Shown: in pieces, positions 53,712 to 62,720 of the stretch
Numbering within the stretch: the first letter of the stretch is position 1
Layout of the letters: every line of letters begins with the position of its first letter
Assembly: GCF_019204025.1 (NCBI RefSeq)
Contig: NZ_JAGSPB010000002.1
Span: forward strand, 372,001-436,000
Length of the DNA: 64,000 nt
Reading direction: 5' to 3'
Source of the DNA: Erythrobacter ani
Lineage (GTDB): Bacteria > Pseudomonadota > Alphaproteobacteria > Sphingomonadales > Sphingomonadaceae
Notes under the pieces: model-generated
Databases searched by the model: none
Seen by the model: only the letters and a program-made list of their open reading frames with translations
Told to the model about the DNA's origin: nothing
Made by a program: the position numbers and the translations under genes

Positions 53712-54020
53712 GGCGGCCTAATCGGCAAATGCGCTCAGAATAGAGCTGCTTTGTAAGCCGATAAAAGCCGGCGGCAAAAAACAATTCGGTCCGGTTAACC
53801 ATCGAAAGCCTTGCAATTGGCGGCCTCGCGCGGCGACGACCGTGCGCGGCTGGCTAACTTGTTAATTAATCATTGCATAAAACGCGATTGTTACGCACAA
53901 TCCCCTAACCGTTCGGAGTCGCTTCCACGGATCAAGATCAAAAAACAGATTGAATGTGGGGGTAACACGGCTTGAAGGGGGCCGGGTCGCAGCGTTGTCG
54001 AAATCTACGGGATTTTTCAA
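53712..54020. other. Intergenic region between wza and the LuxR-type regulator
   Basis: No gene is seen in these 309 bases. The stretch from about 53850 to 53900 is AT-rich (TTAATTAATCATTGC) and probably holds the promoter of the regulator gene. It also contains the inverted repeat listed separately at 53886-53902. A TTAACCAT octamer at 53795-53802 resembles a CtrA half-site, but one copy is weak evidence. Confidence 0.35.
53886..53902. promoter_or_regulatory. Perfect 6-5-6 inverted repeat upstream of the LuxR-type regulator
   Basis: GATTGT-TACGC-ACAATC is a perfect inverted repeat lying about 120 bp before the regulator gene at 54021, in an AT-rich promoter-like stretch. LuxR-type dimers bind such sites, so it may be an autoregulatory operator. 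No second copy was noticed in the wza/sugar-transferase divergent region. Confidence 0.35.
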
Positions 54021-54713
54021 ATGACTAGCGACCTTTGCTTGATAAGCTCTAACGATATCTCACGTGAGGGACTGCAGCAGATATTGTCTTCGGACGGTTT
54101 CAATGTGGTCATCGCAAGCACCCGAGCGGAGCGCATTGCCAAGGCCGATTTGGACGACGACATTGCGGTCGTCGTCGATCTTCCGGACATGGATGCGCAA
54201 AAGGATGCGATCGAGGAAATATACTCGGCCTATCCAAACGCGAGAATTGCCGTGCTTGTCGACGAATTCGACATGACGTGCCTGGTAGAATGCCTCGAAG
54301 CGGGAGTAGCCGGGTACATCGTCAAATCTATGAACTCGCAGCCACTCATCACGGCGCTCCACCTCGTGTCACTGGGGCAGAAATTTCTCCCATCGGAACT
54401 CGCAGATGTTCTGAGCAAGCATAGCTTTGATAAAGCCTTGCCACATGGAGATTTCGAGACGGAATTGGCGGATGCAAAGCTGTCCGCTCGGGAACGCGAT
54501 GTTCTGTGCTGCCTGATGGACGGTTATTCCAACAAGGTGATCGCTCGTGAACTCGATGTTTGCGAGGCCACCGTGAAGGTTCACGTCAAGGCGATCCTGC
54601 GCAAACTCGACGTAGGCAATCGGACGCAAGCGGCCATGTGGGCGAGCACTCGGGGTTTTTCGAATTTCCATCAACTGCCCGCCGGCAATAACGCAGCGCC
54701 GGTTCACGCTTGA
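54021..54713 (+). CDS. LuxR/NarL-family response-regulator-like transcription factor
   Basis: This 230-residue protein has an N-terminal receiver-like domain and a C-terminal LuxR helix-turn-helix (LSARERDVLCCLMDGYSNKVIARELDVCEATVKVHVKAILRKL, read in pieces, about 155-200). In the receiver the candidate phospho-site Asp (VVVDLPDMD) and the switch Lys (YIVKSM) are present, but the usual N-terminal acidic pair is replaced by SSND, so phosphorylation may be weak or absent. No partner kinase is nearby. It probably regulates the exopolysaccharide genes. A more degenerate relative is at 25175. Confidence 0.85.
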   Translation: MTSDLCLISSNDISREGLQQILSSDGFNVVIASTRAERIAKADLDDDIAVVVDLPDMDAQKDAIEEIYSAYPNARIAVLVDEFDMTCLVECLEAGVAGYIVKSMNSQPLITALHLVSLGQKFLPSELADVLSKHSFDKALPHGDFETELADAKLSARERDVLCCLMDGYSNKVIARELDVCEATVKVHVKAILRKLDVGNRTQAAMWASTRGFSNFHQLPAGNNAAPVHA

Positions 54714-54723
54714 ATGATACTAT

Positions 54724-54752
54724 GCGGCCGGCCTTTATTGAGGCCGGGCCGC
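54724..54752. terminator. GC-rich hairpin between convergent genes
   Basis: CGGCCT (54729-54734) and AGGCCG (54741-54746) pair perfectly around a TTATTG loop, and the stem extends outward over about five more pairs with one bulge. It lies between the stops of the LuxR regulator and the convergent cell-wall hydrolase. A U tract is lacking, so termination may rely on the strong stem. Confidence 0.5.
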
Positions 54753-54761
54753 CGGACCGGG

Positions 54762-55973
54762 TCAGGACCGCTCTTTCATCAGTTTAAGAAGGGCCGCCTC
54801 GTCACCAGGTAGGCATTGAGCGGAATTCTTGCGCGTTACCCTTTCGCAGTCCCAAAGCGCAATCTCCATGCCGGACGCAGCATCTCGCACGAACAGAAAT
54901 AGCGGGCGATGCCTCGCCGAAAGCGGAGCGTCCCGATTCCGCGCGGCCTCTGCTCCGGTGCCATAGCCGAGTATCTGACAGGATTTCCTGCCTCGACATG
55001 TCTTGAGCGCAGAGAGTGCCCACCTGCCATTCGCTTCAATGTTCTCGACCGTGGTATAATGGGTATTGGATGAGATCGGTCTCACAGCGGTGGCTGGTGA
55101 AGGGGCGTTGTAAGGTGCAAGTGCCAATTGCGCTGCCTGCTCGCCTCCGACATTCGCATCGATCCCGGCGAGGTCCTGTTCACGGCGTTTCGCGACCATT
55201 TCCCTGAACTCCACCTCAGTCTCCAAGCGTCGCTGTTTGCCGATTACACCCGCGGATCCCCGCCATTTGTAGAAAATGTGCGGCCCGACGATTGCGACGC
55301 GGTCGAGGCGGCCGGCCCACCACGGGTCGACATAATTGGCGTGGTAATGGGTCGCGGTCCCGATGCTTTGGTCGACCCGTCCATTAAGCGCTTCCTCAGC
55401 CAGCTTGCGAGCCCGGTCCATTGCGCGATCGCTCGGCGTTCGCGCCTGGATTGATCCATCGCAAGTAAAGGTAAATTGGCACCCCGTTTGGAGGTGGGAT
55501 CCTTCAAAAACGACTCCGCAGACCGAATTCGGGAATGCCGCGTGGCTGACCCTGTTTAGGATCGTCTGCATTACCGCACGCTGGTCGGAAGGGCGGTCCC
55601 CGGCTTCGTACCACGACGCAAAGGCCAGGCAGTCGATCGCTTTGTTGCGGTCACCCGTGCTACCCGAATATTTGAAAGGGCGAGATGGAAGCAAAGCGAC
55701 TTCGTTAATTGCCCACTCGGACGCCGGCAGCACAGCGCTGCCATCATCGAGTGACGCTGCAAGTCTTTCCGAATTGGTCTCGCCGCTCCGGGCGTTGGAA
55801 CCAGCCGCCTGAGCTTCGGGGGATGCTCTCCATTCGCCCGCAAAGGCGATGACCCCTATGACGCCGATTAGAAACGCCGGAAATACCAGTGCATACAATG
55901 GACGGCCATTGCGCAGCTTGGGTAACCGAGAGGTATCGCTATCGATCTCTTCCAAATCTTGATCGGCTGGCAT
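54762..55973 (-). CDS. Cell-wall hydrolase of the SleB family, membrane-anchored
   Basis: This 403-residue protein has a cytoplasmic N-terminus, one TM segment (LYALVFPAFLIGVIGVIAFAG, about 27-47) and a periplasmic SleB/hydrolase_2 domain (about 110-245) with CLAFASWYEAGDRPSDQRAV, where the Glu is catalytic, ILNRVSHAAFPNSVCGVVF and ATHYHANYVDPWW. The C-terminal 160 residues are not recognised. It should cut peptidoglycan as a lytic transglycosylase-like enzyme. The ATG at 55973 was chosen over an upstream GTG. It follows the coiled-coil gene by 44 bp. Confidence 0.88.
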   Translation of the reverse strand: MPADQDLEEIDSDTSRLPKLRNGRPLYALVFPAFLIGVIGVIAFAGEWRASPEAQAAGSNARSGETNSERLAASLDDGSAVLPASEWAINEVALLPSRPFKYSGSTGDRNKAIDCLAFASWYEAGDRPSDQRAVMQTILNRVSHAAFPNSVCGVVFEGSHLQTGCQFTFTCDGSIQARTPSDRAMDRARKLAEEALNGRVDQSIGTATHYHANYVDPWWAGRLDRVAIVGPHIFYKWRGSAGVIGKQRRLETEVEFREMVAKRREQDLAGIDANVGGEQAAQLALAPYNAPSPATAVRPISSNTHYTTVENIEANGRWALSALKTCRGRKSCQILGYGTGAEAARNRDAPLSARHRPLFLFVRDAASGMEIALWDCERVTRKNSAQCLPGDEAALLKLMKERS

Positions 55974-56017
55974 CGAAACACCCTCTGCGATTGTGAGCAC
56001 CGGTCCGCGCTCCCTCG

Positions 56018-56443
56018 TTACCGTCCTGGTTTGGCAACTACTTTGAGGACCGGATCATCCGAACGCGCTGCGCTCTGCCTGCGCAAACGGTCGAATTTGC
56101 TTGCGAGCACGGATTCAGCGTCACTCGAGATCAAGTCGGATTTGGAAGCGATGGGCTCTGCTTTCGCAGGCACCATGTCCTCTGCGTTGAGCTCGAGAGT
56201 TTCATCAGGCTCTGACCGGGAGAGATGCCAGCGAGTCCCAGGGATGCTGACTTTGCGAAGCTCCGCAATCGCGGCATCGATCTCTATCTGATGCTGGTTG
56301 ATCGCCTCCATGGCGATCTTGCGATCCTGTTGCGCTTCTAGATAGCGCGTATCAGCGTCTACGAATGCCTTCTCGGCTTCGCGCAAGGCTTCTTCAAGTG
56401 TCGCAAGGCAATGCGAATATTGGTTTCCCGTGTCCTTGGACAT
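56018..56443 (-). CDS. Small coiled-coil protein of unknown function
   Basis: This 141-residue protein has a predicted coiled coil over about residues 8-65 (LEEALREAEKAFVDADTRYLEAQQ and QHQIEIDAAIAELRKV, read in pieces) and a polar C-terminal half with Ser/Asp-rich stretches and an SKFDRLRRQSAA segment. There is no signal peptide. No family was recognised. It is upstream of, and probably co-transcribed with, the SleB-type hydrolase. The ATG at 56443 was preferred over a GTG three codons earlier. Confidence 0.6.
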   Translation of the reverse strand: MSKDTGNQYSHCLATLEEALREAEKAFVDADTRYLEAQQDRKIAMEAINQHQIEIDAAIAELRKVSIPGTRWHLSRSEPDETLELNAEDMVPAKAEPIASKSDLISSDAESVLASKFDRLRRQSAARSDDPVLKVVAKPGR

Positions 56444-56631
56444 GTGTGTCACCCCGTCAAAGTTATCCGGTTATTTTCCGGTTGATCGTCACTTCGAGCG
56501 CCGGCGGCCCCGCGGATTGCGGTATAGGCGACGACGTTCGATATGGACTGCGTTACCACGGCAGCGACGCGGGACGATATTACTCTAAAGGGGGTGTCGG
56601 GACGCCGTTTAAGCTAAAAACGGGGCAAGTA

Positions 56632-57141
56632 TCAGGCGGTTTTTGATATCATGGCGATTAGCATACCATCGGCTGTCTGACGAAAGCCGACCACACGGTA
56701 GCCGTCTGCCGCCCGCTCTCTGTCGAACTCGAACTTCCACTCGGTTATCATATCCAGGGTTGGTCTGACACCGATGGGAACTTCGTCGACTTCCGTCGTA
56801 TCGGCGACATCGCCGAGGTCTTTGGAAGATTTCAGAAGGGCGGCATTGACGGTGGCTTGTGAGATCGGGTCGACAAAGTCGCAGCCCAGAAACGAGCGCT
56901 CGCGCCAGATGACTTCGGCATCGACGGTTCCGATCAGAGGAAGCACAACCTGGATGATATCGCCAACGGAGAGATCCGCGTCGGTTTCGAGCCGCAGTCC
57001 TGTCCCTGACAAGTCATGGATAAGCGCCCGGCTCGCGTTGGTTGAAGACCCCAGAGATGTTGCAAGGCGTAATCGCTTGCGCTCGTTCTCCCGCCTTTCG
57101 GCGATGATCTCAGCCTGCAACGGGCGCGAAAGATTTCCCAT
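56632..57141 (-). CDS. PilZ-domain protein
   Basis: This 169-residue protein has the two cyclic-di-GMP-binding motifs: an Arg-rich ENERKRLRL stretch at about residue 20 (RxxxR) and DLSGTGLRL (D-x-S-x-x-G) about 25 residues later. The C-terminal 60 residues (PIGVRPTLDMITEWKF onward) are not recognised. It probably links c-di-GMP to polysaccharide or motility output. The ATG at 57141 gives a start just before the domain; a longer in-frame extension with several cysteines was not accepted. Confidence 0.8.
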   Translation of the reverse strand: MGNLSRPLQAEIIAERRENERKRLRLATSLGSSTNASRALIHDLSGTGLRLETDADLSVGDIIQVVLPLIGTVDAEVIWRERSFLGCDFVDPISQATVNAALLKSSKDLGDVADTTEVDEVPIGVRPTLDMITEWKFEFDRERAADGYRVVGFRQTADGMLIAMISKTA

Positions 57142-57603
57142 AGGGCAAAAAGTTCCATTCCACCGACCCTGACAACGAGCCACAAAATAAACACAGGCTG
57201 CGTCGTCACTGCAATTGTGCCAGCATGAACCTGCCGCTCCTTTTGCACGTGTTGTCAATCCGCGGTGCATAGATCAACGGCGCAGAAGAGGCAGGAGCGA
57301 CACTTTCTTGCTGCCCAGATCAATGGTCAGCCAAGGCGGCGTGGTCACTTCCGTTTCGTTTTTACCCTCGAAGGACTGTGTTTCGGGGTAGGCCTATCGC
57401 CAGTTGGCTAATGGCGTTGCCAGAAAGTAGCACTACGTGATGGCGATTTCGGACAGGCCGCGACTGAAAGGTTCCAGGCGACGAGGCGCAATTTCGCGCG
57501 AAAAATTGGACCAAGCAGGGGCGATTTCTGCATTATGGTTGTCCTTCACGATCAATACTGCGAAGCGGCGACCCTGATTTCATATGCAGATGAGGATTTA
57601 GCG
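57142..57603. other. Divergent control region before the rhamnose operon
   Basis: No gene is seen in these 462 bases between the PilZ gene and rfbA. A perfect 12-bp palindrome TTTCGCGCGAAA is centred at 57497, about 105 bp before the rfbA start, and could be an operator. The rfbA frame remains open upstream to 57535, but that extension has no family similarity. TGAGGAT at about 57589 is a possible ribosome binding site for the TTG start at 57604. Confidence 0.4.
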
Positions 57604-58494
57604 TTGAGTTCGGTTTCACGGAAGGGGATCATCCTTGCAGGCGGTTCGGGCACACGGCTCTATCCGTTGACCCGCGGCGTGTCGAAGCAGCTAATGCCGG
57701 TCTACGACAAGCCGATGATCTACTACCCGTTATCGGCCCTTATGCTGGCCGGGATCAGGGACATCCTGATCATCACGACACCGGAAGATCAGGAACAGTT
57801 TCAGCGCTTCCTCGGCGACGGATCGAGTTTTGGTGTATCGCTCTCCTATGCGGTGCAGCCAAGGCCCGAAGGATTGGCGCAAGCTTTCCTGATCGGGGCC
57901 GATTTCGTGAAGGACGAACCCAGCGCACTCGTGCTTGGTGACAATATTTTTTACGGGCACGGCCTGCCAGAGATACTCGCCAGCGCAAACTCGCGGGAGT
58001 CCGGGGCGAGCGTCTTTGCCTATCGCGTCAACAATCCTGAGGCTTACGGAGTGGTCGATTTCGACCGCGACGGAAAGGCTTCTTCGCTCGAAGAGAAACC
58101 TGCCCATCCGAAATCGAACTTCGCAGTGACAGGGCTCTATTTTTACGACGGGACGGTGGTTGACCGCGCGCGCGAACTCGAACCATCGGCGCGCGGTGAA
58201 CTGGAAATCACGGACCTCAATCGGCTCTACCTTGAGGATGAAGTCTTATCTGTCGAGATGATGGGGCGGGGATATTCCTGGCTCGATACAGGAACACACG
58301 GCTCGCTTCTCGATGCGGCAACATTCGTCCGCATTACCGAAGAAAGGCAGGGTCTGAAAATCTGCTGCCCTGAAGAGATTGCCTGGAGGCAGGGGTTCAT
58401 CGACGACGCGCAACTTGAAAGCATCGCCGCCCCGCTCGTGAAGTCGGGTTATGGTGAATATCTGATCTCGCTGCTTCGTGAAGGGATGCGTTGA
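57604..58494 (+). CDS. rfbA: Glucose-1-phosphate thymidylyltransferase
   Basis: This 296-residue enzyme makes dTDP-glucose, the first step of dTDP-L-rhamnose synthesis. The nucleotide motif [20 protein letters not shown] is intact, as are [39 protein letters not shown] and [16 protein letters not shown]. The TTG at 57604 gives the normal length; earlier in-frame starts add a non-conserved extension. It overlaps the rfbC start by 1 bp (TGATG), so rfbA-C-D-B is a tightly coupled operon. Confidence 0.94.
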   Translation: MSSVSRKGIILAGGSGTRLYPLTRGVSKQLMPVYDKPMIYYPLSALMLAGIRDILIITTPEDQEQFQRFLGDGSSFGVSLSYAVQPRPEGLAQAFLIGADFVKDEPSALVLGDNIFYGHGLPEILASANSRESGASVFAYRVNNPEAYGVVDFDRDGKASSLEEKPAHPKSNFAVTGLYFYDGTVVDRARELEPSARGELEITDLNRLYLEDEVLSVEMMGRGYSWLDTGTHGSLLDAATFVRITEERQGLKICCPEEIAWRQGFIDDAQLESIAAPLVKSGYGEYLISLLREGMR

Positions 58495-59039
58495 TGCGCG
58501 TTTTGCCGACGCCGATCGAAGGGCCACTCATAATCGAACCGCAAGTCTTTGGTGATGACCGCGGTTTTTTCCTCGAAAGCTGGAACGCGGATCGCTTCGC
58601 TGAATGCGGAATCGAGACGATGTTCGTCCAAGACAACCATTCGCGCTCCCAAAAAGGGGTCCTGCGCGGATTGCATTTCCAAAATCCAGGGCCGCAAGGG
58701 AAGCTGGTGAGAGTCGTGAGCGGAGCTGTGTTCGACGTGGCCGTCGACCTGCGGCGAAGCTCCGCAACCTTTGGCAAGTGGACCGGTGTAGAGCTGTCGG
58801 CGGAAAATAAGCGCATGTTCTGGGTGCCGCAGGGTTTTGCTCACGGTTTCCTCACGCTCGAGGATGACACCGATTTCCTTTATAAATGTGACGCGGCCTA
58901 TGCCCCCGCAAACGAGCATTCTCTAGCGTGGGATGATCCGGCTATCGGCATTGACTGGCCGACGAGCGGAATTGAAGTGCAATTATCGGCCAAGGATCGT
59001 GACGGCCGTTCGCTGAGCGAAGTCGAGGCTTTCGCATGA
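58494..59039 (+). CDS. rfbC: dTDP-4-dehydrorhamnose 3,5-epimerase
   Basis: This 181-residue cupin-fold epimerase converts dTDP-4-keto-6-deoxyglucose to dTDP-4-keto-rhamnose. It has DDRGFFLESWN, RGLHFQ (catalytic His), GKLVRVVSGAVFDVAVDLR and FWVPQGFAHGFLTL, all typical of RmlC. The ATG at 58494 was chosen over a TTG 3 bp earlier. It overlaps rfbA by 1 bp and rfbD by 4 bp. Confidence 0.95.
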   Translation: MRVLPTPIEGPLIIEPQVFGDDRGFFLESWNADRFAECGIETMFVQDNHSRSQKGVLRGLHFQNPGPQGKLVRVVSGAVFDVAVDLRRSSATFGKWTGVELSAENKRMFWVPQGFAHGFLTLEDDTDFLYKCDAAYAPANEHSLAWDDPAIGIDWPTSGIEVQLSAKDRDGRSLSEVEAFA

Positions 59040-59884
59040 AGGTCTTGATTACGGGTGCCAAAGGTCAGTTGGGGCGTGGTCTTATTGCAGCATCGCCCGA
59101 TGATGCGGCGATCCACGCTGTCGATATCGATGACTGCGATCTCACCAATGAAGGCTCGATTTTCAACTTGGTTGGAAACATTGCGCCCGACCTCATAATT
59201 AATGCGGCGGCTTACACGGCAGTGGACAACGCTGAAAGTGAAGAGGACCTGGCAGCCGCGATCAACGCCGACGCTGTGAAAGCGCTGGCGAGCGTGCATT
59301 CGGGCAGGATCGTGCATGTCTCGACCGATTTCGTGTTCGATGGTGGATCGAGCAGGCCGTATCGCCCAGAAGACAAGCGCGCCCCAATCTCGACCTATGG
59401 CCGTACGAAGGCGAGGGGCGAGGATCATCTGCGACCGGATGATATCCTGGTCCGGACATCTTGGGTCTACACGGCCGGAGGGCAAAATTTCGTGCGGACC
59501 ATGCTGCGGCTGATGCGCGAGAAGCCGGAGCTTAAAGTCGTGGCGGATCAGATCGGCGCGCCCACATGGGCTCCCGGTCTTGCTGCGGTGATCTGGGGTT
59601 TGGTGAAGAGCGGTGCTTCCGGCATCTACCATCACAGCGACGCTGGTACCGCGAGTTGGTACGATTTTGCCGTGGCCATCCAAGAGGAGGCGCTTTCGCT
59701 CGGTTTGCTCAGCCGCGAAGTCCCGATCCATCCGATCCCGACAAGCGACTACCCAACACCCGCCGCGCGTCCTGCTTTTTCGCTGCTCGATTGCAGGAAG
59801 ACGCGCGAGCTTTTGGGCGATGGACATACCCATTGGCGCAAAAATCTGCGGAAAATGCTTAAAGAGGAACAGGCACTTGGCTAA
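59036..59884 (+). CDS. rfbD: dTDP-4-dehydrorhamnose reductase
   Basis: This 282-residue SDR performs the last step to dTDP-L-rhamnose. It has GAKGQLGRGL (cofactor), NAAAYTAVDNAESE, HVSTDFVFDG and the YGRTK (YxxxK) catalytic motif. It overlaps rfbC by 4 bp (ATGA). The next gene, rfbB, starts within its last codons. Confidence 0.95.
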   Translation: MKVLITGAKGQLGRGLIAASPDDAAIHAVDIDDCDLTNEGSIFNLVGNIAPDLIINAAAYTAVDNAESEEDLAAAINADAVKALASVHSGRIVHVSTDFVFDGGSSRPYRPEDKRAPISTYGRTKARGEDHLRPDDILVRTSWVYTAGGQNFVRTMLRLMREKPELKVVADQIGAPTWAPGLAAVIWGLVKSGASGIYHHSDAGTASWYDFAVAIQEEALSLGLLSREVPIHPIPTSDYPTPAARPAFSLLDCRKTRELLGDGHTHWRKNLRKMLKEEQALG

Positions 59885-60922
59885 TCTTCTCGTGACGGGC
59901 GGTGCAGGCTTCATCGGCGGAAATTTCGTCCATTACTGGGCTGACCGCCACCCGGACGATACTGTCATCGTCCTCGACAGCCTGACCTACGCCGGTAACA
60001 GATCGACAATCGAGAATGTAAAACAGGCAGAACTCACGGTGGGTGACGTCCGCGATACGAGCCTTGTCGAAACGCTCCTGCGTGAACGCAACGTATCAAC
60101 GATTGTTCACTTCGCCGCGGAAAGCCATGTCGATCGTTCGATCAGCGGACCGGACGCCTTCATCGACACCAATATTCTCGGGACCAACAGTCTCCTGAAG
60201 GCCGCTCGGACCGTCTGGCTGGACGAAGGCAGCGGACGCCAGCACCGATTCCATCACATTTCGACCGACGAAGTATATGGCTCTCTCGGTCCGAAGGATG
60301 CCGCTTTTAGCGAGACCCATCAGTATCAGCCGAACTCACCCTATTCGGCTTCGAAAGCGTCGTCGGACCATCTGGTTCGTGCATACCATCACACATTCGG
60401 ACTCGAAGTAACCACAACCAATTGTTCGAACAATTATGGGCCGTATCAGTACCCGGAAAAGCTGATACCGCTCTTCCTGCTCAACGCGCTTCACGGCCGA
60501 AACCTTCCAATTTACGGTGACGGAATGAATGTGCGCGACTGGCTGCATGTCGAAGATCATTGCCGCGGCATCGAGGCTTGTCTCGACAATGGCAGGCCTG
60601 GCGAAACCTATAATATCGGTGGCGGTGAAGAACTGCCAAACATGGCCGTAATCGACAGTATCTGCTCTGAGGTCGATCGCGCATTTCAAGAGATCGATGG
60701 CTTGGCCATGCGCTATCCCGATGCGCCCGCGGCGAAGGGAAGGGCCACCAGCGAGCTGAAAACCTTCATAATCGAGATCGCCGTTACGCGATCGACGAAA
60801 CAAAGGCCCGGGGCGAACTCGGCTATGAGCCCCACCACGACTTTAAAGGCGGCCTGACGGCCACCCTGCGCTGGTACCTGGAAAACGAAACCTGGTGGCG
60901 CGCTCTGTTGGACACAGCCTGA
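59877..60922 (+). pseudogene. rfbB: dTDP-glucose 4,6-dehydratase, broken by a 13-nt deletion near the 3' end
   Basis: The first 297 codons or so are an intact RmlB: GGAGFIGGNF (cofactor), HFAAESHVDRS, HISTDEVYGSL and YSASK (YxxxK). After LKTFI at 60770 the frame ends in unrelated sequence and stops at 60857. The true C-terminus, DRRYAIDETKARGELGYEP to WWRALLDTA, continues in another frame to a TGA at 60920-60922. Family members have xDRPGHDRRYAID here; counting bases between the conserved Phe and Asp gives 8 instead of 21, so 13 nt are missing. Restoring them gives 352 residues, the normal length. The start is the TTG at 59877 (AGAGGAA upstream), overlapping rfbD by 8 bp. A sequencing error is possible but less typical. 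Confidence 0.82.
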
Positions 60923-61019
60923 CGCGCGAAGGTGGCGCGATCGGCGATCCAACAACAATCGTTGATTGCAATGCCATGTTGATTTGTTTCGAGTTCAAAT
61001 TCCCGTTACGCGGCTTTGC

Positions 61020-62711
61020 ATGCGAGATGGGCAGCAAACTAGCGTGAGCGTTCCGCAAGAGCATCGCGTTCAAGATGAGCGGAAGTGGGCAATTGCCTGG
61101 CTGCGGGTGAAAGTTCATGCGGACGCCTTGGCGACAGATCCGCGCACCTATCTTCGCGCGGCGTGGTGGTGGGTATTGGGAAAGCGGCTGCGGGCCCGGA
61201 TCGTGCTGTCACCGCTTCTCGGGCGTTCGCGAAGCGCATATCGGCTCTGGCTTGCGCTCGGTCGGGATAAGCTTGCTGGAAATCAATCCGTCGACGAGCA
61301 TTCGGTATCGATCATTGCGCTTGTCGAGGATGGAGAGGGTAGGGACCGAACGCTGCAAAGCCTCGCCAGTGAAGGAATCGCCGCAGAGCTCGTCTCGAGC
61401 AAGCTGCCAGAAAGATTAGGTGAAATTTTCGCCCACGACGACACTTGGGCGTTGCCAATGTTCAGCGGCGATCTTCTCGCATCGGGCGCTGGAGCGGTGT
61501 ATCGACAGTCCGCATCGGCAGTCTCGGGCGCCACGCGGCTGATTTTTGCCGACGACGACATCCTTGATGAGAATGGGCACCGGAGCGAGCCTCATCTGAA
61601 GCCGGATTGGAACAGCGAACTGTTCCAGCACTTCGATTTTCTGACAGGAGCCGCGATCGTCAGATTGAATGCGGCCACTTTTGCGGAGCTCGCGGAGAGG
61701 AATTGGGCTTCGAACCTGATCGCACATGCAGTGCGCGATTGTGAGAGCAAAGGGGCTGAGATCGTCCACGTGCGCAACATCCTTCATCATCGCGTTAGCC
61801 GTCCTGATCCGCGGACCGTGCCGCCGCCGAACTTTTCAGACAAAGAGCCTGTCGAACTGCCATCTGTCAGCATCATCATACCTACGCGGAACGGTCTGAA
61901 GTTCCTCCGCAAATGTCTGGGTGGACTTGAACGGACGACCTATCCGACCCCGCTTGAAATTATCGTCATAGACAATGGCAGCGACGATCCGGAAACACTC
62001 CAATTTCTCGCCGATATCAGGCCTGATTTTGCCAGAGTCTTGCGCGATGACGGCCCGTTCAATTTTGCCGCGTTGAACAACCGCGCGGTCGCGGAAGCGA
62101 CAGGCGACATGCTGTGTTTCCTCAATAACGACATCGAGATTCTCGATACCGATTGGCTCATGACCCTCGCAAAGCAAGCGCTGCGCGATGATGTGGGAGC
62201 GGTAGGTGCATGTCTGCTTTATCCGGACGGCAGAATTCAACATGCCGGAGTGGTCATGGGAATAGGTGGCGGGGCAGCCCACGCTCACCGACTGTTGGCG
62301 CCTGGCGAGCGCGGCTATTTTGGCCGGCATTCGCTTCCGCAATACGTCACAGCTGTGACTGCCGCATGTCTGGTGGTCGAGAAGGAAAAGTTCCTCGCCG
62401 TAGGCGGCTTCGATGCCGATAATTTTGCCGTCTCTTTCAACGATGTCGATCTCTGCCTAAAGCTCAACCGAAGAGGCTGGCAATCAATGTACGAACCGCG
62501 TGCGATCTTGGTGCATCACGAATCTGTATCCCGCGGGCTTGACCGTGACGCTGCGGGGGCTGCGCGGCTTGGGCGCGAGCTCGAAGCGTTGCAGAATCGG
62601 TGGAACGAAGCCGTCTGTCACTCTTCCGAGACTGCCGGTGAGCAAGCCGTCGATCCCTTCCATCATCCCTTATTGAGCGCCTATAGCGAGCAATTCGTGC
62701 TGCGACTTTGA
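61020..62711 (+). CDS. Glycosyltransferase family 2 protein (rhamnosyltransferase-like) with an extra N-terminal region
   Basis: This 563-residue protein has a GT2 domain in its C-terminal half (from about residue 280): VSIIIPTRNGLKFLRKCL, VIDNGSDD, the FLNNDIEIL acceptor block, and SFNDVDLCLKL with the catalytic-base Asp region, then HHESVSRG. The N-terminal part (about 90-260) resembles a second, degenerate GT-A-like domain (LIFADDDILDENG). Related proteins transfer rhamnose or similar sugars, which suits its place behind the rhamnose genes. The start was set at ATG 61020, without a clear ribosome binding site. Confidence 0.85.
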   Translation: MRDGQQTSVSVPQEHRVQDERKWAIAWLRVKVHADALATDPRTYLRAAWWWVLGKRLRARIVLSPLLGRSRSAYRLWLALGRDKLAGNQSVDEHSVSIIALVEDGEGRDRTLQSLASEGIAAELVSSKLPERLGEIFAHDDTWALPMFSGDLLASGAGAVYRQSASAVSGATRLIFADDDILDENGHRSEPHLKPDWNSELFQHFDFLTGAAIVRLNAATFAELAERNWASNLIAHAVRDCESKGAEIVHVRNILHHRVSRPDPRTVPPPNFSDKEPVELPSVSIIIPTRNGLKFLRKCLGGLERTTYPTPLEIIVIDNGSDDPETLQFLADIRPDFARVLRDDGPFNFAALNNRAVAEATGDMLCFLNNDIEILDTDWLMTLAKQALRDDVGAVGACLLYPDGRIQHAGVVMGIGGGAAHAHRLLAPGERGYFGRHSLPQYVTAVTAACLVVEKEKFLAVGGFDADNFAVSFNDVDLCLKLNRRGWQSMYEPRAILVHHESVSRGLDRDAAGAARLGRELEALQNRWNEAVCHSSETAGEQAVDPFHHPLLSAYSEQFVLRL

Positions 62712-62720
62712 AAGGTATCG

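Noticed and set aside
53795..53802. Possible CtrA half-site TTAACCAT
   Set aside because: One short match in an AT-rich region is expected by chance, and no paired half-site at the right distance was found.
59613..59876. Upstream in-frame extension of rfbB
   Set aside because: It lies wholly within rfbD in another frame and lacks similarity; the Rossmann start begins at the TTG at 59877.
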